Assembly: GCA_965208815.1 (NCBI GenBank) | Contig: OZ242357.1 | Coordinates: forward strand, 1,984,001 to 2,048,000 | DNA length: 64,000 bases | Source: Bin55 sp009840545 | Lineage (GTDB): Bacteria; Pseudomonadota; Gammaproteobacteria; Pseudomonadales; Azotimanducaceae | Direction of reading: 5' to 3' | In this document: piece after piece, positions 26,136 to 35,693 of the stretch | Layout of the letters: each line of letters opens with the position of its first letter | Numbering within the stretch: the stretch's first letter is position 1 | The notes under the pieces: model-generated | What the model was told of the DNA's origin: nothing | The model's database searches: none | The model's input: only the letters and a program-made list of their open reading frames with translations | Made by a program: the position numbers and the translations under genes

Positions 26136-29100
26136 GTGACTGCACACACAAGTCAAACGGAGTTTGGGTTCCATTCTCTCGTTCAAGAGTGGTTTAACCG
26201 CAAGTACGGAACTCCCACTCAAGTTCAAGAGCGTAGCTGGCCCAGAATCGCTGAGAGAGAGAACTTGGTGATCACGGCTCCGACAGGAAGCGGCAAGACA
26301 CTAACCGCTTTTCTCTCACTAATAGATCGATTTGTTCGAGGTGACCTTGAAACTGGCTGGGTTCGGGTTGTCTATGTGTCTCCACTCAAAGCTCTCAACA
26401 ACGATATACACCGCAATCTGATCGAGCCGTTGCAAGAACTACAAGAATTGTTCGACCGCTCTGACGTCACATTTCCTTCAATACACGTTCAGACGCGAAG
26501 TGGAGACACGCCACAGTCAATTCGAGCCCGGATGATTCGTCGTCCACCGGAAATCTTGGTAACTACACCCGAGAGTTTGATGTTCATGCTCACGGCAAAA
26601 CGCAGCCAGCGTCTCTTTGATCGCGTGGAAACTGTCGTATTGGACGAGATCCACGCCATGGTTGAAAATCGTCGCGGAGCGATGCTCATGGCCTGTCTGG
26701 AACGTATTGTCAACCTCTCGGGAGAGTTCCAGCGCATCGCTCTGTCTGCGACCGTACGTCCTCTCTCGGTCATTGCAGACTATGTGGCAGGTTTCGATCA
26801 ACACGGAAATGCCCGAACAGTAGGGATGGTCGAATCCGATGCTGCAAAGGAAATCTCACTCACCGTGCATATGCCCGAAAGTGCTATTCGCGCATACGAA
26901 GAGTCACAACCAATTTGGGAACATCTCGTTAAGGAGTTTCACGAGGCCATCGACAGCAACAACTCTACGCTTGTATTTGTAGAGTCTCGTCGCATGGCGG
27001 AACGGATCGCCCATGACTTGAACTCCCTCTCCGACTCACTGATTGCGTATTCACATCACGGCTCACTGTCTCGTGAAATCCGGGAGGAGGTTGAATCACG
27101 ACTAAAACAAGGAGAATTACGATCAATAGTCGCAACTAGCTCGTTAGAGATGGGGATAGACATCGGCGCACTTGACGAAGTGCTCTTGGTCCAGTCGCCT
27201 CAACGAGTCTCTTCAGCTCTGCAACGAATCGGACGTTCCGGGCATCGTGTTGGAGACACATCTCGCGGGCGGCTCTTTCCTACCCATGCACGTGACCTGG
27301 TTGACGCCGCTGCACTGGTTCGAGCTATCGACGAACGCGATATCGAACCGCTGCAACCTATGATCGACCCACTAGATCTTCTGGCTCAGCTCGTTGTCTC
27401 TCACGTGGTGGCAAGCCCCTGTTCGGTGGACGAGGTTTACTCGACAATATCACGTAGTTTCCCCTATTCGGCACTTGAACGAGAACAGTTCGATCTCGTA
27501 ATAGGACTATTGACGGGACGATACGAAGAAGCCCGGATTAGGAGTCTGCAACCACGAGTTGCCCTAGATCGAGCCAGAGGAGAAATATCTGCCCGTAAGG
27601 GCGCTGCACTTGCTCTCTATGCCTCCGGAGGTGTCATCCCGGATCGAGGGTACTACCGGCTGCGTCATATGGACTCAGGAGCACTAATTGGAGAGCTGGA
27701 CGAGGAATATGTTTGGGAAGCCAAAATTGGGCAGCGGCTGACATTTGGCACGCAACAATGGGAAGTCACATCTATAACACTCAATGATGTCAATGTTCGC
27801 TCCATTGGCTCATCCTCCCCTACTGTCCCATTCTTTCGTTCTGAGTCTCTAAATCGTGACTTTCACTTTTCTAACTTGGTGGGTGATTTCCTAGGAGACG
27901 CGAACAGACTACTGCAAGAAGGAGATAGTTCCGCTCTGCAAAACCTCTTGTTGAGTCGAGGATTTGAGGAATCTGCGGCCGCACACCTTTTGGATCTATT
28001 GATTCGACAACGGGAAAGTACTCACGTGCTCCCTCACAAGGACAACTTGGTCGTTGAACTGGTAGGTGTGGGACCCGGAGGCTATGTGTCCGGCGCAAGC
28101 GATGAGCAAGTAATTCTTCACACCAATTGGGGAGGCCGTGTTAATCATCCAATTGCACTTGCTTTAGGTGCAGCATGGAGAGAGGAATATCGAACAGAAC
28201 CTGACATTTTTTGCGACAACTACAGTATTGCGATTCAATTGAAGCAAGAGGCGGATGTAAATTCCATCCTCAAGTTTCTCGACCCTGCTCTCTTCGAGAA
28301 ACGCTTGTCCAGAGCGTTAGAACGATCCGGATTTTTTGGGGCGCGGTTTAGAGAGTGTGCAGGACGTGCCCTGCTATTGAACAAAGCTAGATTCGATCAA
28401 CGAGTTCCGCTTTGGATGACTCGAATGCAGTCCAAGAAGCTCATGGCCGCGGCCCAGGACTACGATGACTTTCCCATACTGTTGGAAACTTGGCGAACAT
28501 GCCTAAACGACGAATTCGACCTGAAGGCAACAGAACAGATTCTTCAAAGTGTCGCTCAAGGTCTAATCGAGACTGTCGTCGTTCGAAACAAACTACCGAG
28601 CCCATTCGCAATGGGCATCAACTACGACCAAGTCGGTAGGTACATGTATGAGCAAGACGAACCAGAGCAGAGGCAGAGTTCAGGCATTACAAGTGACCTG
28701 ATCGATACTGCAATTCAAAATCCAACACTTCGTCCAACACTCGAGCGTTCTGTTATCAATGAATTCGAACGCAAAGTTCAGCGACGAGAGCTCAATTACG
28801 AACCTGAAGATCCCTTGGAGTTGGAAGAATGGGTGAAGGCTCGAGTTTGGATTTCAAGTGACGAGTGGTTTGATGAACTCGAACCGCCTCTTGTATTGAC
28901 AGAGCTGAAGACCGAGAACTGGTCCGGCTACACTCATCCTGAAAACGAAACCTTGATTCAAGAAAATCCGACGCAGGCCGTAGCGAATGCACTTCAGTTC
29001 TACGGTCCCCATTCACGCGAAAGATTGATTCAGCTAATTCCGATCGAACGAGAGCAAATGGATTCGATCGTGGATGAATTGATTGCAAGCGAAGTCCTAG

Positions 29101-30401
29101 TTGACGACGTACTGGTCAGCGATCGAGAAGAACGGTTGATCTGTGATCGCGAAAACCTAGATATCCTCCTTCGACTGCAACGGTCCGTAAACAGAGTCTC
29201 GGTTGAGCCCATTTCAGTAAGACAATGGCCTCGCTTTCTCATCGCGTGGCAGTACTTCGGGGCGAGAGACGAAGAGACTCCATCGCCTCTGAGCATTATT
29301 GAATACATGCGTGGATACTCTGCACCCCTCATGTTTTGGTTACGGGACGTGTGGTTACCTAGGTTGGGCGATATTCCGATTGACGAGATTGAACAGAGTC
29401 TCAACTCTCATGAGACGTGTTGGCGTGGAACGGACCGAGAGAAAATTGCACTCGGATTTCACGAAGACATCGCATTCACAGCCCAACCGAACTCAGATAT
29501 TCAGCAGATTGAGAGTTCATTCGTCGATCCCAGCGGTCGCTACACGTTTGCCCAATTAAGAAAGAACAGCTCGATCTCGCTTGAAGAGTTCAATCGGGCT
29601 TTCTGGAACGCCATTTGGAATGGCAGCATTTCTTCTGACAGTCTTACACCTCTACGTTCAGGGATCAAGCATAAGTTCAACAGTCCGGTACGCATAGCTC
29701 AAAACTCGTCTCCAAACTACAGGTCGCACCGGCGCATAGTCAGGTCGCGGATGCGTCCCTCTTGGCCCGGAGTGTGGTACCTCACCACCTCCCAACCTGA
29801 ACCGAACGAACAGTTAGAACGCTTAGAAAACCAGAAGGAGCGAGCAAGAGTGCTCTTGGACCGTTACGGTGTGGTCACCAGAGAGACGGCAAACAGAGAG
29901 GGCGCAGGTTTTCGTTGGCGAGAAATTTTTCAAGCCTTTCGTTTGATGGAATTGTCGGGCGAAGTTAGCGCGGGCTTGTTTGTGTCTGGATTCTCGGGAC
30001 CTCAATTTGCTCGAACCGATGCGATTCGAGTGCTCGGAAATCACGACGTTTCAGGAACCTTGTGGATATCAGCCTACGACGCGATTTCTCCTAGCGGATT
30101 GGGGATTGACTGGCCGGAGTTGCCCGCAAGAAGAGTGGGCAACTACTTGGGATTGGTCGATGGAGAGGTGGTTTGCAGTTCAACTGCGCAAGGTCGGAGA
30201 CTGTACGTTTTCACCGATGAATCTGATGATCGACTGCATCTCTTGTTCGCAACGATGTCTTCGGCAGTAACCGACGAGAAGTCCTTCGCGATTGAGGAGA
30301 TTAACAACGTTCCTGCTCGGTCAAGTCCCTTTCTGGAACAAATTCTCAAAGCAACTAATGGTTATCGCGATCACTCAAAAATCCATATTGAGCGACTATA
30401 G
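26136..30401 (+). CDS. lhr: Lhr-type superfamily 2 helicase
   Basis: A 1421-residue protein, close to E. coli Lhr in size. The N-terminal Lhr core has Walker A ITAPTGSGKTLTAF, DEIH, LSATV, and motif VI in LQRIGRSGHRVGDTSRGRL; the winged-helix and Lhr-specific domain follow to about residue 880, and the remaining 540 residues are the Lhr C-terminal domain of long bacterial forms. The family unwinds RNA:DNA and DNA forks and is tied to DNA repair. The start is GTG at 26136. It stands alone on the plus strand after the SDR gene. Confidence 0.92.
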   Translation: MTAHTSQTEFGFHSLVQEWFNRKYGTPTQVQERSWPRIAERENLVITAPTGSGKTLTAFLSLIDRFVRGDLETGWVRVVYVSPLKALNNDIHRNLIEPLQELQELFDRSDVTFPSIHVQTRSGDTPQSIRARMIRRPPEILVTTPESLMFMLTAKRSQRLFDRVETVVLDEIHAMVENRRGAMLMACLERIVNLSGEFQRIALSATVRPLSVIADYVAGFDQHGNARTVGMVESDAAKEISLTVHMPESAIRAYEESQPIWEHLVKEFHEAIDSNNSTLVFVESRRMAERIAHDLNSLSDSLIAYSHHGSLSREIREEVESRLKQGELRSIVATSSLEMGIDIGALDEVLLVQSPQRVSSALQRIGRSGHRVGDTSRGRLFPTHARDLVDAAALVRAIDERDIEPLQPMIDPLDLLAQLVVSHVVASPCSVDEVYSTISRSFPYSALEREQFDLVIGLLTGRYEEARIRSLQPRVALDRARGEISARKGAALALYASGGVIPDRGYYRLRHMDSGALIGELDEEYVWEAKIGQRLTFGTQQWEVTSITLNDVNVRSIGSSSPTVPFFRSESLNRDFHFSNLVGDFLGDANRLLQEGDSSALQNLLLSRGFEESAAAHLLDLLIRQRESTHVLPHKDNLVVELVGVGPGGYVSGASDEQVILHTNWGGRVNHPIALALGAAWREEYRTEPDIFCDNYSIAIQLKQEADVNSILKFLDPALFEKRLSRALERSGFFGARFRECAGRALLLNKARFDQRVPLWMTRMQSKKLMAAAQDYDDFPILLETWRTCLNDEFDLKATEQILQSVAQGLIETVVVRNKLPSPFAMGINYDQVGRYMYEQDEPEQRQSSGITSDLIDTAIQNPTLRPTLERSVINEFERKVQRRELNYEPEDPLELEEWVKARVWISSDEWFDELEPPLVLTELKTENWSGYTHPENETLIQENPTQAVANALQFYGPHSRERLIQLIPIEREQMDSIVDELIASEVLVDDVLVSDREERLICDRENLDILLRLQRSVNRVSVEPISVRQWPRFLIAWQYFGARDEETPSPLSIIEYMRGYSAPLMFWLRDVWLPRLGDIPIDEIEQSLNSHETCWRGTDREKIALGFHEDIAFTAQPNSDIQQIESSFVDPSGRYTFAQLRKNSSISLEEFNRAFWNAIWNGSISSDSLTPLRSGIKHKFNSPVRIAQNSSPNYRSHRRIVRSRMRPSWPGVWYLTTSQPEPNEQLERLENQKERARVLLDRYGVVTRETANREGAGFRWREIFQAFRLMELSGEVSAGLFVSGFSGPQFARTDAIRVLGNHDVSGTLWISAYDAISPSGLGIDWPELPARRVGNYLGLVDGEVVCSSTAQGRRLYVFTDESDDRLHLLFATMSSAVTDEKSFAIEEINNVPARSSPFLEQILKATNGYRDHSKIHIERL

Positions 30402-30460
30402 CAATCCGTCGCATGAAACGAGAATTGCGACGACCATGTAACCCGCAGTCCAATTTCGAT

Positions 30461-31153
30461 TTACTTCTTTCTGGTAGAGAGTCGTTTGCGCACGAAGTTT
30501 AACGACCACTTCGCCAACAATGGGAAAACTCCGAGCAGAACTAGTGATCCGACAAGTGTTGGAGATAGGATGCCTGAAAACGACTCGAGTTGTCCGAGCT
30601 GACTTCCAGCATTTACGAAAACAGTCGTTCCGGCAAGCATGCCAATGGAGCTCACCCAAAAAAAAGTCCAAAGTTTGATCGTGGTGAGACTCATTGCGAC
30701 ATTCGTGACAAAGAATGGAATTACAGGAACCAAGCGTATCGCGAACAAGTAGAACGCTCCATCTTTCTCAATTCCTTTATTAATGGTGGCCAATTGTTGA
30801 GGGAATTTCTTTCTAACCGGTTCTCTAAATAGATAACGTGCAATCACGAATGCGATGCTCGCTCCGCATACACTCGCGACCGAAACCACCAAAACCCCAA
30901 CTACAAGATCAAAAATCGCACCGGCGAGAAGTGTTAGGCCCGTCGCACTTGGAATAGACAATCCAGTCAGTGCGACATAAAGCAGAATAAACACCAAGAT
31001 CGTGATTGCAGGGTTGTCACGATAAAAGTCTACTAACCGCAGACGTTGTTCCTGTAGGTAAGAAAGCGAAAAGTACTCTGTTAGCCCAAACGCAAAGAAG
31101 CAGACGATGACAAGGATTACTGCTACGAGAAGTGCTATCTGAATTGGCTTCAT
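30461..31153 (-). CDS. TVP38/TMEM64 (SNARE-associated) membrane protein
   Basis: This 230-residue protein has about five hydrophobic segments. The family signature is visible in the C-terminal half: FAIRLVPVIPFFVTNVAMSL followed by a Gly-rich re-entrant region ending in FVNAGSQLGQLES, and an earlier AIFDLVVGVLVVSVASVCGA segment. TVP38/DedA proteins are thought to move lipids or maintain membrane homeostasis in the inner membrane. It is followed on the same strand by no close gene and is convergent with lhr. Confidence 0.85.
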   Translation of the reverse strand: MKPIQIALLVAVILVIVCFFAFGLTEYFSLSYLQEQRLRLVDFYRDNPAITILVFILLYVALTGLSIPSATGLTLLAGAIFDLVVGVLVVSVASVCGASIAFVIARYLFREPVRKKFPQQLATINKGIEKDGAFYLFAIRLVPVIPFFVTNVAMSLTTIKLWTFFWVSSIGMLAGTTVFVNAGSQLGQLESFSGILSPTLVGSLVLLGVFPLLAKWSLNFVRKRLSTRKK

Positions 31154-31234
31154 CTACGAATAGCCAGTACTAAGCTACTTTGCTCAAACTGCACTTAATT
31201 GAACTGGCAAGCGAAAAGACCTAAAACTTTCTTG

Positions 31235-31909
31235 CTAGTTGAGGGAGTCTTTCTCTGGCTGAGGAACTATTCGGAGATAGGGTCTTGGCGCTTTCCAACC
31301 ATCTGGATAGCGAGACTTAGCCTCGGCATCCGAGACAGCCGGGACAATGATCACATCTTCTCCAGATTTCCAATTCACTGGGGTCGCCACTTGGTGCTTT
31401 GCCGTCAACTGACAGGACTCCAAGAGTCGTAGCACTTCGTCAAAGTTTCTTCCGGTACTCATCGGATAGGTAAGCATGGCCTTGATCCGCTTATCGGGAC
31501 CAATCACAAATACGGAACGAACAGTTGCGTTGTCTACAGCAGTGCGCCCCTTGCTCGAATCGATCACATCCTCTGGAAGCATGTCGTAGGCTTTAGCTAC
31601 CTCAAGATTCGGATCTCCGATGAGAGGATAAGTCACAGCGTTACCCTGGGTTTCCTCGATGTCTCTTAGCCATTCATGATGTTGGTCCACAGCATCGACG
31701 GACAGACCAATGACTTTGCAATTGCGATTCGCAAATTCCTCTTGTAGTCCGGCCATATAGCCCAATTCTGTTGTGCATACAGGAGTAAAGTCTTTTGGAT
31801 GAGAAAACAAGATCGCCCAATGGTCGCCAATCCATTCGTGAAATGAGATCTCTCCGTGAGTGGAAAATGCAACGAAGTCTGGGGCTGTTGAATTGATTCG
31901 TAAGGTCAC
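31235..31909 (-). CDS. 1-Cys peroxiredoxin (Prx6 type)
   Basis: The 224-residue thioredoxin-fold peroxidase has peroxidatic Cys45 in the motif HPKDFTPVCTTELGYM, typical of the Prx6 subfamily. The long C-terminal extension (RTAVDNATVRSVFVIGPDKR and the region to WKAPRPYLRIVPQPE) is characteristic of 1-Cys enzymes. I see no resolving Cys in the usual place, so an external thiol would reduce it. It detoxifies H2O2 and organic or lipid peroxides in the cytosol. It is a single gene upstream of the TVP38 gene on the same strand. Confidence 0.93.
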   Translation of the reverse strand: MTLRINSTAPDFVAFSTHGEISFHEWIGDHWAILFSHPKDFTPVCTTELGYMAGLQEEFANRNCKVIGLSVDAVDQHHEWLRDIEETQGNAVTYPLIGDPNLEVAKAYDMLPEDVIDSSKGRTAVDNATVRSVFVIGPDKRIKAMLTYPMSTGRNFDEVLRLLESCQLTAKHQVATPVNWKSGEDVIIVPAVSDAEAKSRYPDGWKAPRPYLRIVPQPEKDSLN

Positions 31910-32321
31910 AGTGGAATGCTCTTCTGTCGATAAATGTATGGAAAATCGGGGAGATTTTATTCAATTCAGAATGCGGAATCGTCCATGCTCCGACACAGTC
32001 TGAGAGTCTTGCACAACCGCTCTTGCAACGTCTTGAACATCCGTCGGTGGCTTCCTGTTTCAGACCTTTTTTCGACTGTGGAGGTATGAATGCCCATGTT
32101 GAAAAGAATTGGGACACTTGTCTGGAGACGACGTGACGCTCTCGACGATGCTTGGCCGTCGACTGCACCACTGCCACATGGTGAGAATCGAGGTAGCCAG
32201 CTACCACATCCGCTAGTACCGAACGTGGCTGAAGTCTCCATAGAAATGCAGAAAAACCGATAGCATACTAGTGTCTAGAAGAGAGCCACAATTCCCACTG
32301 TACGATCGTTGAATTGGGAGA
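31910..32321. other. Gene-free spacer
   Basis: This 412-bp spacer separates the divergent peroxiredoxin and methyltransferase genes. Minus-strand frames here (for example 31966-32241) have a Cys/Ser/Arg-rich composition and no ribosome site, so I do not call them. I saw no tRNA, strong hairpin or repeated operator. It presumably holds the two divergent promoters, but I could not place them. Confidence 0.3.
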
Positions 32322-33119
32322 ATGGAACTGAAGTCCTTGAAGTCAACTGCTGAATTCTATAGCCGGTTTCGCGTGCCATATCCTGGAGGCTTGATCGCAC
32401 AGCTCGAAAAAGATGCAAACCTAAACAATACGTGTGTTGTGTTGGACGTGGCAACCGGGCCGGGCCGGCTCGCACTGCGACTAGCACCTATCGTGGGCAA
32501 AGTTTTAGCTATCGACATCGATCCTGAAATGTTGCGAGAAGGCGCAGCCAAAGCTCGCGCTTTAAGTTTAAAGAATGTCCAATGGGTTCAAGCCAGAGCG
32601 GAGAGTCATGAAATCGAAGCAGATTCGGTCGACTTGGTAACAATCGGAGAGGCAATTCATCGACTGGACCAAGACTTGGTACTTGGGCATATCCGGAATT
32701 GGCTAACAAGTAGCGGATGCGTTGCCATTGCTGGTTGTTATGGAATTCTGCATGGGTCGCAGCCTTGGCAGGATTCTCTACGTCATGCTGTCAAGAGATG
32801 GACAAGTCAGATGCGACAGGACGATTCAAGAAGATGGCGTGGCGAGGATCATGACACGGCACGCCTCATGCAGGCCGGATTTCAAGATGTAGTGAACCGA
32901 AGTTTCAGTATCCCGCACGTATGGACAAGAGAAAGCATCTTGGGTAATTTGCACTCGACGTCACAATTCTCCATATCAGCCCTAGGCGAACAAATCGGGG
33001 ATTTTGACAAGTCCGTGATGATTTCGTTAGAAGCGTATGAGACTGACCAGTTTCCTCAAACAATACCTTGTGGCTACACCATCGGTTGGAAAAACACCCA
33101 GTATGGACCTGAAATCTAG
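32322..33119 (+). CDS. Class I SAM-dependent methyltransferase
   Basis: The 265-residue protein has motif I VLDVATGPGRLALRLA near residue 38, an acidic residue at the end of beta2 (LAIDIDPEML) and the motif II/III region SVDLVTIGEAIHRLD. This is the methyltransferase type 11 pattern. The substrate could be a small molecule or lipid. It lies about 3.4 kb before the sterol cluster but lacks the YEYGWG region of sterol C-24 methyltransferases, so I do not link it to sterols. No close operon partner. Confidence 0.8.
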   Translation: MELKSLKSTAEFYSRFRVPYPGGLIAQLEKDANLNNTCVVLDVATGPGRLALRLAPIVGKVLAIDIDPEMLREGAAKARALSLKNVQWVQARAESHEIEADSVDLVTIGEAIHRLDQDLVLGHIRNWLTSSGCVAIAGCYGILHGSQPWQDSLRHAVKRWTSQMRQDDSRRWRGEDHDTARLMQAGFQDVVNRSFSIPHVWTRESILGNLHSTSQFSISALGEQIGDFDKSVMISLEAYETDQFPQTIPCGYTIGWKNTQYGPEI

Positions 33120-33268
33120 CGATATATTAGGCAAGCAGGCTCTCCTTTGCTGGTTCACCAAACCTTGCTATCAGCACAAGGCTGAACCGCCTTTCTCTAG
33201 CATCTTCCTTGCCGCAACGCTAGGTACGCTAGCATCGTCACATTACATTTCAAATTGTCCAGATCACA
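33120..33268. other. Spacer before the small membrane protein
   Basis: The whole stretch 33120-33620 lacks a long gene. This part holds nothing I can identify. The remainder contains the 81-residue frame at 33269 and, at 33564-33638, a 24-codon frame with AGGA seven bases upstream of its ATG that overlaps the 3' end of the convergent acyl-CoA dehydrogenase gene; I regard that one as unproven. Confidence 0.25.
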
Positions 33269-33514
33269 ATGGCAACTGAAGAGCGGGACGACCCCTACAA
33301 GGTTCCAAAATCAGCTGCGGCTGCCAAACCTCAAAAACAACACTCGCCAAAGCGGAGACATCTACTTGTCGTTTGTCTCTCAGCGGCTCTTGCAGCGGCT
33401 CTTACGGTTTTTTCTGTCGGTAACAGGGCTCGGGGACACCATGATGGCTGCAATGGATGGTCTTATGGGGCGATAGACGTGATCAGTGTGGCTGATCAAT
33501 TGTCCTCAAGCTAG
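33269..33514 (+). CDS. Small single-helix membrane protein
   Basis: The 81-residue frame has a charged N-terminus with DDPYKVPKSA, a pattern common at the start of small bacterial membrane proteins (NPYxxPxA type). It is followed by a basic cluster (SPKRRH) and one hydrophobic helix (LLVVCLSAALAAALTVFSV), then a short tail. The basic residues predict the N-terminus inside. The ribosome site is weak, and no family is recognised, so this is a moderate-confidence call based on architecture. Confidence 0.4.
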   Translation: MATEERDDPYKVPKSAAAAKPQKQHSPKRRHLLVVCLSAALAAALTVFSVGNRARGHHDGCNGWSYGAIDVISVADQLSSS

Positions 33515-33620
33515 ATCGCAACTCCAGTACAGGATGGTGTTTAGAGACTAAAAGGAACTCGTCATGCAGGCACCTACAGAAGCACTAGAAATGTACACAC
33601 AGCAGAAATGCTCTGGATTG

Positions 33621-34814
33621 CTAGTCTGGAAGTCCTAGCACTCGCTTTGCGACGATATTTCTTTGGATCTCGTTGCTTCCGCTATATATGGAAGAAGCTC
33701 GACCCGCCAGCCATCCGCGGGTGTCACCCAGATTGCGCGCTGAAAATTGTTGACCTCTCCAGCCGAGACCTGCGGATCCTCGAATTTGCAAGAATAGCTC
33801 CGAGCGGGTCTGCTGAAGTTCTGTCCCATACATCTTGAAGATCGATGTCTGTGGTCCAGGAGTGCTGCCATCTTCTGTTTCTTCAACTGTTCTTCGTTGA
33901 GTCAGTTGAAACGCGTGTGAGTTCATATTGGTAGCGACAATCCGACTGCGTAAAGAGTCGTCTGCTATCCGCCCGTCTCTTGTCCCGGCATATTCTCGTG
34001 CCTCTTGCTCCAAGGAAGGACCTTGGGCTCGAGATGCTCCTCCACCGACCAACGAAGCCATACTGCCTCTCTCATGTTGAAGGAGTCGTTTGCCGACCGT
34101 CCAGCCCTTGTTCAACTCTCCAACCAAGTCTTCTTTTCTGGCGATGGCATTGTCGAAGAAAGTCTCGCAGAACGGTGATTCCCCAGAGATCAAACGGATA
34201 GGCTTCACAGTGATGCCTTCTTGCGACATATCCATTAACACAAAGCTAATACCTTCATGCTTAGGTACGTCAGGATCAGTTCGAACCAGAACAAAGATCC
34301 AATTCGCATATTGAGCACCGGATGTCCAAATCTTGGATCCGTTGACCAAGAAATGATCGCCCTTGTCCTCCGCTCGGGTTTGGAGCGATGCAAGATCAGA
34401 TCCCGCATTCGGCTCACTATATCCTTGACACCATGTGGCTTCTGCACGGACGATCGGTGGTAGATGTCGTTCTTTTTGGTAGTCAGTACCAAACTCTAGA
34501 AGTGTCGGGCCGATAAGCGAAATCCCCATTCCACCTAGCGGAACTTGAGCACCGATCCTTCGCATTTCCTCAATCAAGACCATATATTGGTCAGTATTGA
34601 GACCGCCCCCACCAAATTCGACCGGCCAAGTCGGAGCAGTCCAACCCTTCTCGATCATTCGATCAAGCCAAAGACGCGAATCCTTCCTTCGGTCCTGTGG
34701 ACCAGGGATTAGGGACGGATCAGGTCCTCCACTCCTTGTACCTGGAGGACAGTTCGATTCCAGCCATTCTCGAGTTTCATGCCGAAATGTATCCGACGAG
34801 TTCATTTGGAGCAA
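33621..34814 (-). CDS. Acyl-CoA dehydrogenase (long FadE type)
   Basis: This 397-residue enzyme has the N-terminal PVEFGGGGLNTDQYMVLIEE motif, the substrate/FAD region WCQGYSEPNAGSDLASLQTR (the YSEPNAGSDLA signature of the FadE17/IpdE-like group) and the C-terminal IYSGSNEIQRNIVAKRVLGL signature. It dehydrogenates an acyl-CoA with FAD, passing electrons to ETF. This subgroup is often used for branched, terpenoid or steroid-derived CoAs, but here it precedes a sterol synthesis cluster, not a degradation one. It stands alone on the minus strand. Confidence 0.9.
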   Translation of the reverse strand: MLQMNSSDTFRHETREWLESNCPPGTRSGGPDPSLIPGPQDRRKDSRLWLDRMIEKGWTAPTWPVEFGGGGLNTDQYMVLIEEMRRIGAQVPLGGMGISLIGPTLLEFGTDYQKERHLPPIVRAEATWCQGYSEPNAGSDLASLQTRAEDKGDHFLVNGSKIWTSGAQYANWIFVLVRTDPDVPKHEGISFVLMDMSQEGITVKPIRLISGESPFCETFFDNAIARKEDLVGELNKGWTVGKRLLQHERGSMASLVGGGASRAQGPSLEQEAREYAGTRDGRIADDSLRSRIVATNMNSHAFQLTQRRTVEETEDGSTPGPQTSIFKMYGTELQQTRSELFLQIRGSAGLGWRGQQFSARNLGDTRGWLAGRASSIYSGSNEIQRNIVAKRVLGLPD

Positions 34815-34887
34815 CCTTGGAAAGAGTTAGCGAACAATACAGTATATTCGCTGGCTAAAACTGACTGGTTAGTCTCGGGAACGAACA

Positions 34888-35553
34888 CTAATCGGACCGG
34901 GTAGCGCTGACTGCAATGTCTGTGTTTTCGTCCATTCTCTTAGTTGGCGCGACCAACTTTCCGATAGCCTGCTCCACTTCATTCTTGCGCAACTGGTCAA
35001 CAACCTCGAGATCGGTCCGCATTCTGATGACCAAGTTACGAAATGTACCCTTGAGTTCACTTCTAACTTCGTTCGAGAGTTCATCCTCTCGTATATAGAA
35101 CTTTTGAAATCGTTCTACGTTCTCAAGGAAGTTTGACAACGTAACAACCACATCAGGATGAGCAATCAATGCAACACTTCTTGCAAGATTCTTCATCTCA
35201 TTCAACTCATCCGAACTAATTACATCGTCATCGTCCGCCTTCGAAAAAGTCGCTAAGAGCTCGTAGTACTTCTGTAGTTTCTCTTTGAAGACCTCGGTCT
35301 TGAACTCCTTTTCCGCCTCGTACTCCACTTGAAAATGTAAGGTCACTGCGACGGAAACAACGACCATCACAACGGCAACCACAGCAGCCAATATTTCGAT
35401 TGTGAGATTGGAAACATCAGCACTAAACATGACATGAAGCAAGACCGCACTCGTGACAACAACTGCCGTGCAGAGGGCGATAATTGTGAATTTCTTGCGT
35501 ATCTTTGCCTTCAATTGAGCTGCTGGGTTTGCCAAATGCCCTCCTACTCCCAT
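34888..35553 (-). CDS. Membrane protein with two TM helices and helical tail
   Basis: The 221-residue protein has two adjacent hydrophobic helices at about residues 22-42 and 52-73 (ILAAVVAVVMVVVSVAVTL), forming a hairpin, followed by about 145 residues of charged, probably coiled-coil helix in the cytosol (EAEKEFKTEVFKEKLQKYYE). I do not recognise the family. It lies between an acyl-CoA dehydrogenase gene downstream and the divergent idi gene, 140 bp away. There is no evidence linking it to sterols apart from position. Confidence 0.5.
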   Translation of the reverse strand: MGVGGHLANPAAQLKAKIRKKFTIIALCTAVVVTSAVLLHVMFSADVSNLTIEILAAVVAVVMVVVSVAVTLHFQVEYEAEKEFKTEVFKEKLQKYYELLATFSKADDDDVISSDELNEMKNLARSVALIAHPDVVVTLSNFLENVERFQKFYIREDELSNEVRSELKGTFRNLVIRMRTDLEVVDQLRKNEVEQAIGKLVAPTKRMDENTDIAVSATRSD

Positions 35554-35693
35554 CTTTGTGTTGAGAGAGACCGAAAGTTGTCGGGCAATTGTAGTCTGAA
35601 GACTTGGTCAACCAATCCTGCAAAAAGCGATGCTTGAGGTTAGATCAGGGCTTCCATCGGCTTTGCCGCATACTTAACGTCTATACTTGATTT

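Noticed and set aside
31674..32207. 177-codon minus-strand frame upstream of the peroxiredoxin
   Set aside because: It overlaps the peroxiredoxin gene in another frame and its composition is Cys/Ser/Arg-rich with no ribosome site.
32322..33119. Methyltransferase considered as a second sterol C-24 methyltransferase
   Set aside because: It lacks the YEYGWG-type region and the conserved SMT C-terminus; only generic SAM-binding motifs are shared.
33564..33638. 24-codon frame with a good AGGA ribosome site
   Set aside because: Too short to support on its own, and it overlaps the 3' end of a convergent acyl-CoA dehydrogenase gene.
33621..34814. Acyl-CoA dehydrogenase considered as part of a steroid degradation pathway
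   Set aside because: No other sterol-degradation genes (for example KstD, HsaC or Mce-type import) are in the window; proximity to the synthesis cluster alone is not evidence.
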